Assembly (NCBI RefSeq): GCF_900109645.1
Contig: NZ_FOBG01000002.1
Location: 806,001 to 870,000, forward strand
Reading direction: 5' to 3'
DNA from: Duganella sp. CF402
GTDB lineage: Bacteria > Pseudomonadota > Gammaproteobacteria > Burkholderiales > Burkholderiaceae_D
Length of the DNA stretch: 64,000 nucleotides
Part shown: piece by piece, positions 43,461 through 54,436 of the stretch
Layout: each line of letters opens with the position of its first letter
Position numbering within the stretch: position 1 is the stretch's first letter
The notes under the pieces: generated by a model
Seen by the model: the letters and a program-made list of their open reading frames with translations, nothing else
The model's database searches: none
Told to the model about the DNA's origin: nothing
Position numbers and translations under genes: made by a program

Positions 43461-45473
43461 GTGCCTACCTATTCCTTCCTTGGCCGACTGCGCCTGGCCC
43501 ACAAGTTCCTGTTCCTCAGCGTGATCGCGCTGCTGCTGGCCTGCATCCCGACCTACTTCTACGTGCAAGAGGCGGCCAAGGGACTGAACGCTTACGAGAG
43601 CGAACAGGAAGGCCTGCCGCAAGTGGCGGAAATCATGAAAACCATACAACTGACCCAGCAGCATCGCGGCATTGCGGCGCTGGTGCTGGGCGGCGTCTCC
43701 GGCACCTAGGACAAGCGCGCAGCCAAGCAGGCCGAGGCGGACCAGTCCTACCTCAAGGTCGATGCGCTCGTGAAGGAGATGCACGATGCCGCCGTCGACG
43801 AGATCTGGCGCAAGGCCAAGGGCGACTGGGAAACCCTGCGCAGCGGCGTCAGCAGCAAAAGCCTGACCGTGGCGCAGAGCTTTGCCGCCCACAGCGCGCT
43901 GGTGCCGCAGCTGCTCAAATTGAACGACCGCGTCGGCGACCACTTCGGCCTCAGCCTCGATCCGGACCGCGACAGCTACCAGTTGATCCAGTCCATGTAC
44001 TATCAACTGCCCTACCTGACCGAGGAGCTGGGCCGCACGCGCGCGCTGGGCGCCGGCCTGCTGGCACGCAAGGCAGCCACGCCGGAGGAACGGATCGCGC
44101 TGTCCTCCATCCTCGGCCGCGTGAACGACCGGCTGGACCAGACCCGCACCGCGTTCGACAAAGCGGTGCACTTCAATCCCGACATCTCGGCCAAGCTGGG
44201 GCCGCAGATGCAGGAAGCAACCGCGGCAGCAACCGCGCTGACGCGGCTGGCCGGCGAACACATCCTCAACCAGGAAACGCCGGACTATCCGGCGTCGGAT
44301 TATGTGGCGGCAGCCACCCAGACCATCGACCTGCAGTTCAAGCTCAACAGCGCAGCCAACGCCGAGCTGCAATCCATGCTGGAAGAAAAAATCGCCGCCT
44401 TCCACCGCACGCGCTGGACCATGCTGGGCAGCATGCTCGGGCTGGTGGTGCTGGCCGGGCTGGTGGCACGCATGATCTCGCGTTCGGTCACCGTGCCGCT
44501 GCAAAACGCCATCACCGTGGCGCAGAGCGTGGCGCGTGGCGACCTGGTGTCGGACTTTGACGTCGGCGCACCGGACGAAGTGGGCCAGATGCTGCGCGCG
44601 CTGCGCGAAATGAACGACAGCCTGCGCACCATCGTGCGCGACGTGCGCACCAGCATCGACAACATCGGCGCGGCCACGCGCGACATCGCTAGCGGCAATG
44701 CGGATGTGTCGGGACGACTGGAATCGCAGGCGTCCAACCTGGAAGAAACGGCGTCCTCAATGGAGGAGCTGACCTCCACCGTCAAGCAGAATGCCGAAAA
44801 TGCGCGGCAGGCCAACCTGCTGGTGGGTAGCGCGTCCAGCGTGGCAAGCAAGGGCGGCAACGTGGTGGCGCAGGTGGTGCAGACGATGGGCGAAATCAAC
44901 GCCAGCTCGCACCGTATCGTCGATATCATCGGCGTGATTGATGGCATCGCCTTCCAGACCAACATCCTGGCCTTGAATGCGGCGGTGGAAGCGGCGCGCG
45001 CCGGCGAACAGGGGCGCGGCTTTGCGGTAGTCGCCAGCGAAGTGCGGAGCCTGGCGCAGCGCTCGGCGGCGGCGGCCAAAGAGATCAAGGACCTGATCGG
45101 CGCCAGCGTCGAGAAAGTCGATGCCGGCAACGCGCTGGCCGAACAGGCCGGCAAAGCGATCGGCGAAGTGGTGGCCAGTGTGGAGCGCATCACCCACATC
45201 ATGAGCGACATTGCGACCGCGTCGGCCGAGCAAGGCGCGGGCATCGAGCAAGTCAACCAGGCCGTCACCCAGATGGACGACATGACGCAGCAGAACGCGG
45301 CGCTGGTCGAGCAAACCGCCGCCGCCTCGGCCAGCCTGCAAGAGCAGGCGCAGGCGCTGGTGCAATCGATGAGCGTGTTCAAGCTCGATAACGACAGCGG
45401 CCCGCAACTATCCACGCCACCGCGCCCGGCCAAGCTCGGCAGCCGGCCGCTGCAACTGAGTTCTTCGCGCTGA
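43461..45473 (+). pseudogene. Methyl-accepting chemotaxis protein gene with in-frame amber at codon 83
   Basis: Read through, this is a 670-codon receptor. The GTG start is preceded by a perfect AGGAGG; a membrane helix (about 15-33), a nitrate-sensor-like helical periplasmic domain, a second helix (about 315-335), HAMP and the signalling tip DGIAFQTNILALNAAVEAAR follow. TAG at 43707-43709 interrupts 'GGVSGT/DKRAAKQAEA' without any change of frame. The rest of the gene is intact, so the mutation is recent, or the codon is suppressed, or it is a sequencing error. Re-initiation at 43770 would lack the first membrane helix. Confidence 0.85.
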
Positions 45474-46060
45474 TGACGGCGCCGGTAATCGACTGCTGGT
45501 TCGACTTCGCCAGCAACTACAGCTACCTGAGCGTACTGCGCCTGGCGCGGCAGCACGAGGTGGTGGTGCAATGGAAGCCGTTCCTGCTGGGCCCCATCTT
45601 CAAGGAACAGGGCTGGGACAACTCGCCGTTCGTGCTGCAAAAGGACAAAGGCGACTACGTGTGGCAGGACATGCCGCGCGAATGCGCCAAATACGGCCTG
45701 CCGTGGCGACAGCCGTCGGAATTCCCACGTCGTTCGATACTGGCCGCCCGCGTCGCCCTGCTGGGCGAACACCAGCCGTGGATGGCCGAATTCTGCGCGC
45801 GCGTGATGCTGGCCAACTTCGAGCATGACGAAGACATCGGCAGCGACGCGGTGCTTGCCGACATCCTCACCAGTATCGGCCTCGATGCGCCGGCGCTGTT
45901 GGCCGCCGCCCAATCCGTCGACAACAAAGTCCGCCTGCACGCCCGCACCGACGAAGCACGCGCCCTCCACATCTTCGGCGCCCCCACCTTCTTCGTCGGC
46001 CCCGACATGTACTGGGGCAACGACCGCCTCAGCGACGCCCTCGCTCTGGCAAAAAACTAG
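45473..46060 (+). CDS. 2-hydroxychromene-2-carboxylate isomerase family (DsbA-like)
   Basis: A 195-residue kappa-class GST/HCCA isomerase-type protein: 'IDCWFDFASNYSYLSVLRLARQ' at the N-terminus, 'KWKPFLLGPIF'-type segment (here QWKPFLLGPIFKEQG) and 'IFGAPTFFVGPDMYWGNDRLSD' at the end. It is a thioredoxin-fold enzyme with serine instead of a CxxC. The start overlaps the receptor stop (TGATG). Relatives act in naphthalene-type degradation, but an isolated member need not. Confidence 0.88.
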   Translation: MTAPVIDCWFDFASNYSYLSVLRLARQHEVVVQWKPFLLGPIFKEQGWDNSPFVLQKDKGDYVWQDMPRECAKYGLPWRQPSEFPRRSILAARVALLGEHQPWMAEFCARVMLANFEHDEDIGSDAVLADILTSIGLDAPALLAAAQSVDNKVRLHARTDEARALHIFGAPTFFVGPDMYWGNDRLSDALALAKN

Positions 46061-46073
46061 CTTTTTTACCAAC

Positions 46074-46277
46074 TCAGGGTCAGCTCTGTCATTTGGACAC
46101 GCGCGCTCTAAATTTGAGAAATATCAATACGCTTGAGTAAAATCCGTTAGCCGTAACTTTGCCGAAACCGCTTGCCAGCCGCCGGATAAAAGATTTTAGG
46201 AACCCACGACTGGCGAAGCCGTTTTGATATAACTCAAACATCCCGCGCGTGTGTCCAAATGACAGAGCTGACCCTGA
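46074..46277. repeat. Inverted-repeat element, ~32-bp termini
   Basis: TCAGGGTCAGCTCTGTCATT... on the left is mirrored by ...AATGACAGAGCTGACCCTGA on the right; the arms differ only by a 2-base step near CACGCGCG. A second inner pair around TTTGAGAAATATCAA and TTGATATAACTCAAA follows. Same family as 15288-15476, with an unrelated centre. It fills the gap between the HCCA isomerase gene and the metH promoter. Confidence 0.85.
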
Positions 46278-46334
46278 ATGTAGCAGATTGTTGCGGCGAG
46301 GCCTCTGTTGGCTGAAGCTTATTCAGGGATGCCG

Positions 46335-46340
46335 TATAAT
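46335..46340 (+). promoter_or_regulatory. Candidate -10 element of metH
   Basis: A perfect TATAAT 53 bases before the metH start. At 17 bases the -35 position reads CTGAAG, a weak match. No cobalamin riboswitch fold was recognised in the 110-base leader. Confidence 0.45.
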
Positions 46341-46392
46341 CTCAGACCGCCCTCTGCTGCGGCTGCGCCTTCCACGACCTTAGAGATAACAA

Positions 46393-50181
<3,789 letters not shown>

Positions 50182-50263
50182 GCTCTCCTGAGGTTGAACT
50201 TTCGCCTACGTTGCCAGACTAAGTAGAACACCGCCAGCCGGCGGCATCTACTTGGGAGGCAAT

Positions 50264-50641
50264 ATGGCTAAAAATCCATCCGTCAAACGCTGGCAGGATC
50301 AGGTGATCCTGCTGCTCGGCCTGTGGTTCTTCATCACACCGTGGGTGTTCGACTATCCGATTCCATCGATACAGGCGTGGACTGCGTTCATCTCGGGCGC
50401 GGTGGTGGTGCTGTTGGCAGTGTTCGACCTGTACAAGACCTACTTCTGGGCCGTGGTGCTCAACCTGCTGGTGGGCGTGTGGGTGGCGGTGTCGCCGTGG
50501 GTGCTGCGGATCGAGGACAACCGCGAGCTGGTATGGAATTCGGTGGTGGTCGGCATCGCCGTCGCCGTGCTGGCGCTATGGGAGATGCGAACCGATCCGG
50601 AGTTGGTGAAGCACTGGCCAAGCGCAGGCCACGCGACCTGA
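50264..50641 (+). CDS. SPW-repeat membrane protein
   Basis: A 125-residue protein with four membrane helices and two copies of the SPW motif ('FITPWVFDY' and 'AVSPWVLRI'). The ATG at 50264 has GGGAGG 5 bases upstream, which decides the start. SPW proteins are small integral membrane proteins of unknown function. A CCGCC/GGCGG hairpin lies in the gap after metH. Followed by a REP-like element. Confidence 0.85.
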   Translation: MAKNPSVKRWQDQVILLLGLWFFITPWVFDYPIPSIQAWTAFISGAVVVLLAVFDLYKTYFWAVVLNLLVGVWVAVSPWVLRIEDNRELVWNSVVVGIAVAVLALWEMRTDPELVKHWPSAGHAT

Positions 50642-50643
50642 AT

Positions 50644-50734
50644 ACGTCGTTCCGGCGAAGGCCGGAACCTATGGAACGCTCGCGTTAAAGTAACGCATGC
50701 GTTCTATGGATTCCGGCCTGCGCCGGAATGACGT
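50644..50734. repeat. REP-like palindromic element
   Basis: ACGTCGTTCCGGCGAAGGCCGGAACC is mirrored by GATTCCGGCCTGCGCCGGAATGACGT. The centre contains TAACGCATGC followed by GTTCTATGG, as in the copy at 23346-23457 (TAACGCATGC, TTTCTATGG). Confidence 0.8.
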
Positions 50735-50736
50735 GC

Positions 50737-52017
50737 CTAGAGCGCGTAGCGCACCACGTTGTCGCTCCACTCGAACGCGGCCATTTCCAGCTCCACCAGT
50801 TCATCGGTGGACATGGCGAGGTCGCGCAGCGTGGGCACGATGTGGCCATCCATTTCCTCGATGCGCTCAATGCACTCGACCAGCTTGAGCAGGTCGCCGA
50901 AGAATCCCGCGCGGTGCAGCAATGCCGCGCGCACATCGTCGCTGACCGGAATTTGTTCAAGGATCTCGCCCATCTGGATGCCGAACAGCGTATCCATCAG
51001 CGACATGATGCCCACCGTGAACGCGATGTCGGCCGACTCACGCTGGCTAGGCCGCAGCTTGCCGGCCAACAGTTCCAGCAGGCGGCCGCGCGTGGTGGCC
51101 AGCATCAGCAGCGGCGTCATGCTGTGGCCGCGCTTGCCCGGCTCGGCATACAGCATGATCTGCAGCCAGCGCTGCAACTGGCGGCGGCCGAGGATAGTCA
51201 CGGCCTGGCTCAGCGAATCGATGCGCTGGCGCGCGCCCACGGCCGGCGTGTTCACCAGCCGCAGCAGGTTGAGCGCCAGCGACACGTCGCGCTTGATGGC
51301 GCGTTCGATTTCCTGGTTGTCGACATCCGAGGTGACCAGCGTCATCAGCTCCATCACCGCCAGCTGCGACGGCGACAGCTTCTTGCCGCTCATGATGACC
51401 GGCTTGGAGAAGTAATAGCCCTGGAAGTAATCAAAGCCGAGGTCGAGGCAATTCTTGAATTCCTCGCGCGTCTCCACCTTTTCCGCCACCAGCTTTTTCT
51501 TCTCCTGGCGGAAGCGCGGCGCCAGCTTCATCAGCGTGGACAGCGGCATATTGCGCATGTCCATCTTGACGTAGTCGACCAGCGGCAGCAGCGCCAGCAC
51601 GTCGGCGTTTTCGCCGGTGACGTCGTCCAGCGCAAAGCGGAAGCCGTGGCCCACCAGCTCGCGGATGCGGGCGATCACCTCCGGCGTGGCCGGCATGGTG
51701 TTGATGATCTCCAGCACCACCTTCTCGCGCGGCAGGAAGGGGAAAATGTCGCTCATGATGACGCTGGCGTCGACATTCACGAAGCCGAGCGCATCGCCGA
51801 TGGTTTTTTCCATGCCCAGCTGCGAAGCGTGGGCGATCACCGCCGCCGTGGCCGTCAAGTCGTTGGTGACGTGGGCCGGCCCTACCGGAGCGTTGCGAAA
51901 TAGCAACTCGTAGCCGAACAGGGCCTGATTACGGTCCAGTATCGGCTGGCGGCCCAGGTAGAACTCGCGCACGCGCAAGCTACGGGGCCCGGAGTCATGT
52001 AGGGTGAGGTCGATCAT
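50737..52017 (-). CDS. EAL-HDOD domain signalling protein (YuxH-like)
   Basis: A 426-residue protein. The N-terminal EAL-like domain (about 15-205) keeps 'YELLFR', 'GFVNVD' and 'KLVAEKVET'. However, EAL is replaced by ELL and the metal-binding DDFG region reads 'DDVTGENA', so phosphodiesterase activity is unlikely. The C-terminal HDOD domain (about 210-410) follows. Such proteins regulate motility or virulence in other bacteria. Monocistronic. Confidence 0.9.
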   Translation of the reverse strand: MIDLTLHDSGPRSLRVREFYLGRQPILDRNQALFGYELLFRNAPVGPAHVTNDLTATAAVIAHASQLGMEKTIGDALGFVNVDASVIMSDIFPFLPREKVVLEIINTMPATPEVIARIRELVGHGFRFALDDVTGENADVLALLPLVDYVKMDMRNMPLSTLMKLAPRFRQEKKKLVAEKVETREEFKNCLDLGFDYFQGYYFSKPVIMSGKKLSPSQLAVMELMTLVTSDVDNQEIERAIKRDVSLALNLLRLVNTPAVGARQRIDSLSQAVTILGRRQLQRWLQIMLYAEPGKRGHSMTPLLMLATTRGRLLELLAGKLRPSQRESADIAFTVGIMSLMDTLFGIQMGEILEQIPVSDDVRAALLHRAGFFGDLLKLVECIERIEEMDGHIVPTLRDLAMSTDELVELEMAAFEWSDNVVRYAL

Positions 52018-52059
52018 TTGCTTATTTTGACAGCAATGCGCGGCCGTGTCGCCAAAATT

Positions 52060-52827
52060 TTAAGGCTGGGGGCAACCGTCGATGAACAGCTTCAGTTCGC
52101 CGGGCAGGAAGGCGGTCCATTGTTCGTTGGTGGTCAGCGGCTGGGTGACGATGATGGCGACCCGGTCGTTCGGCGTGGTCACCTGCGCGAAATCGACGCT
52201 GACATCCTCATCGGACAGCTTGGCCGTATCAAACGGGTGCTGGCGCACCAGATAGAACAGATTGGTGGAACAATGGGCAAACAATTCGCCGCCCGAGGAC
52301 AGCATCATGTTGAAGGTGCCGTGGGTGGCGATCTCGTGCACCAGCGAACTCAGCGTCGAGCGCAGCTGGTCCAGCGGCGGCCGCTGCTCGCCGAAGCGGG
52401 CGCGCAGCTGTTGCAGGATGTAGCAGAACGCCAGCTCGCTGTCGGTGGTGCCCACCGGGCGGAAGGCGCCGTTCAGCAGCGGCGAGAATTCCTTGAGGTC
52501 GCCGTTGTGGGCGAACACCCAGTACTGGCCCCACAGTTCGCGCACGAAGGGATGGCAGTTTTCCAGCGCAACCTGCCCCTGCGTCGCTTTGCGGATGTGG
52601 GCGATGACGTTGGTGGATTTGATCGGGTAACGCTTGATCAGCTCGGCGATCGGCGAGTTGATGGCGGCCTGGTGGTCGACGAAGTGGCGCACGCCGGCGC
52701 CCTCGAAAAAGGCGATGCCCCAGCCGTCATGGTGGGTATCGGTCTGGCCGCCACGCATGGCAAAGCCGGTAAAGCTGAACACAATGTCGGTCGGGACATT
52801 GCAGTTCATTCCTAGAAGTTGGCACAT
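52060..52827 (-). CDS. Class II glutamine amidotransferase (YafJ-like)
   Basis: A 255-residue protein with the catalytic N-terminal nucleophile C2 exposed after Met removal (MCQLLGMNCN). The Ntn-hydrolase motifs 'HDGWGIAFF' and 'IAHIRKATQG', and 'FAHNGDL', are present. It is a single-domain member without a synthase partner domain; relatives such as YafJ and EgtC hydrolyse gamma-glutamyl amides. The specific substrate is not known. Confidence 0.9.
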   Translation of the reverse strand: MCQLLGMNCNVPTDIVFSFTGFAMRGGQTDTHHDGWGIAFFEGAGVRHFVDHQAAINSPIAELIKRYPIKSTNVIAHIRKATQGQVALENCHPFVRELWGQYWVFAHNGDLKEFSPLLNGAFRPVGTTDSELAFCYILQQLRARFGEQRPPLDQLRSTLSSLVHEIATHGTFNMMLSSGGELFAHCSTNLFYLVRQHPFDTAKLSDEDVSVDFAQVTTPNDRVAIIVTQPLTTNEQWTAFLPGELKLFIDGCPQP

Positions 52828-52868
52828 GGCGTGATTATAACCACACCATGTGCCAGTGCTGGCCCCTT

Positions 52869-53126
52869 TTAATGCAGCAGCACGGGTTGGCTCATCAATG
52901 CGTCATAGCTGCCCAAAAATTCATCGATTTCCGCCATCGTCGGCTCGTTGGCGATCAGCTCGTTGACGTCGCGGCGGAAGTTTTGCGCCAGAATGCCGGC
53001 GATAAAGATTTCGCGCTTGCCGCCTTTGTCGACGATTTCATACCCTCCGAAGCGCAATGCATCCAAGTTACGGTCCGCGCCGAATTCGACAACACTGTAT
53101 TGCTCGCTGTTGTAGATGAGGTTCAT
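52869..53126 (-). CDS. DUF3567 family protein
   Basis: An 85-residue protein. The start at 53126 is fixed by AAAGGAAG 6-7 bases upstream and by the family beginning 'MNLIYNSEQYSVVEFG'. DUF3567 proteins are short and apparently restricted to betaproteobacteria, supporting the taxonomic inference. Function unknown. Confidence 0.88.
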   Translation of the reverse strand: MNLIYNSEQYSVVEFGADRNLDALRFGGYEIVDKGGKREIFIAGILAQNFRRDVNELIANEPTMAEIDEFLGSYDALMSQPVLLH

Positions 53127-53226
53127 TTTGCTTCCTTTCACAAGAGGCGCAACACCTGAGTTTCCGCCTTCGAAACCCAGTTGGGGCCGAAAACGGGACA
53201 TTTCAAGGCCAATCAGCGGGCTGGGG

Positions 53227-53658
53227 CTAGGCCGCGATGTCGTCTTGCAAATCCAGCAAGGTCCCGTAGGGCGCCTCGGACAGCCAGGAACGCAGCAGTT
53301 CCAGGTGCTCGGCGGAGGCCAGGCTGATGTAGAGCCGCGCGGGGGGGCGGCGCAGCACACGGTTTAATGTTACTCGCAAAATCAGATTACCGCTGCAATG
53401 CAGACAGCCTGGTGCGATGCGTAACACTTGCGGCACAATTTCGTAGGAAAACGGGCCGTCCGCAGGATCAAATGATAAGGCCGAACCACCGTCCGACAAA
53501 CCCTCGAGAATGATAACGCTGGCCCCCTCCGATGGGAGATGGGCAGCAATGGCCGCCTCGCGCGCGCCGGCGCGGGGGCCTGTGACCAGCCAGGTCGGCA
53601 CCGGCGGCCGGTGATGGGCGGCCCCGGTGTCGGCTGTGCCGGTCACGCGATCGGACAC
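53227..53658 (-). CDS. CobW-like domain protein lacking the P-loop lysine
   Basis: A 143-residue protein beginning 'PTWLVTGPRAGAREAAIAAHLP', which aligns in position with the G1 loop of CobW/YjiA GTPases but has no GxGKT. A central 'GCLHCSGNLILRVTLNRVL' resembles the GCxCC metal motif of that family (GCICC in most), followed by 'ARLYISLASAEHLELLRSWL' as in its next strand and helix. It is much shorter than CobW proteins and lacks the C-terminal domain. It follows the NtrX-like gene by 4 bases. Confidence 0.55.
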   Translation of the reverse strand: MSDRVTGTADTGAAHHRPPVPTWLVTGPRAGAREAAIAAHLPSEGASVIILEGLSDGGSALSFDPADGPFSYEIVPQVLRIAPGCLHCSGNLILRVTLNRVLRRPPARLYISLASAEHLELLRSWLSEAPYGTLLDLQDDIAA

Positions 53659-53662
53659 TAAC

Positions 53663-54376
53663 TCAGGCGCCCTTCTTTGCCAGTTTGCCCGGCTCCACGC
53701 CCAGCTGCTTGAGCTTGCGGTACAAGTGGGTGCGTTCCAGCCCGGTTTTTTCCGCCACGCGGGTCATGCTGCCGCCTTCGCGCCCCAGATGGTGTTCGAA
53801 GTACATGCGCTCGAAAGCGTCGCGCGCCTCGCGCAGCGGCAGGTCGAACGACAGGTTGAACATGTGGTTGTCCGCACCGGCCACGGTGGCGCCGCCGCGC
53901 ACGGCGATCTGCGCCGAGGCCACCGGCTGGGCAAAGCCCGGCGAGACCGACTCTTCCGGCTGCGCCGCCGCGATCGGGCGTGGCGCCAGCGCCGGGGCGC
54001 GCACGGTTTCCTGTGCACGGGTCAGGCCGGCCTGCACCGCTTTCAGCAGCTTTTGCAGGGCAATCGGTTTTTCAAGGAAATTCAGCGCGCCGATGCGGGT
54101 GGCTTCGACCGCGGTATCGATCGTCGCGTGGCCCGACATCATGATCACCGGCATGGTGAGCAGGCCGTCGCGCTGCCACTCCTTGAGCAGCGTGACGCCA
54201 TCGGTGTCCGGCATCCAGATATCGAGCAGCACCAGGTCCGGCGCACCTTGCGCGCGTGCTTCACGCGCCTGCTGGGCGTTTTCGGCCAGCTGTATTGCAT
54301 GTCCCTCGTCGCTCAAGATTTCCGAGAGCAACTCGCGGATACCCATTTCATCGTCAACCACCAGAATGTTTGCCAT
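53663..54376 (-). CDS. NtrX-like response regulator without AAA+ domain
   Basis: A 237-residue regulator. The receiver domain (1-120) has D8/D9, phospho-acceptor D52 and K103. After a Pro/Ala-rich linker comes a Fis-type helix-turn-helix ('MTRVAEKTGLERTHLYRKLKQLGV', about 200-235). The sigma-54-contacting AAA+ ATPase domain normally between them is absent, so it cannot remodel sigma-54 polymerase. It is the cognate of the histidine kinase 60 bases upstream. Confidence 0.88.
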   Translation of the reverse strand: MANILVVDDEMGIRELLSEILSDEGHAIQLAENAQQAREARAQGAPDLVLLDIWMPDTDGVTLLKEWQRDGLLTMPVIMMSGHATIDTAVEATRIGALNFLEKPIALQKLLKAVQAGLTRAQETVRAPALAPRPIAAAQPEESVSPGFAQPVASAQIAVRGGATVAGADNHMFNLSFDLPLREARDAFERMYFEHHLGREGGSMTRVAEKTGLERTHLYRKLKQLGVEPGKLAKKGA

Positions 54377-54436
54377 CTTCCCTTGTCCTCATTTCGCCAT
54401 CTGTAGACAGCAATGATTTTTGTAATTCATAGCACT

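Noticed and set aside
46283..46392. Cobalamin riboswitch before metH
   Set aside because: The 110-base leader is too short, and no B12-box-like sequence or matching fold was seen.
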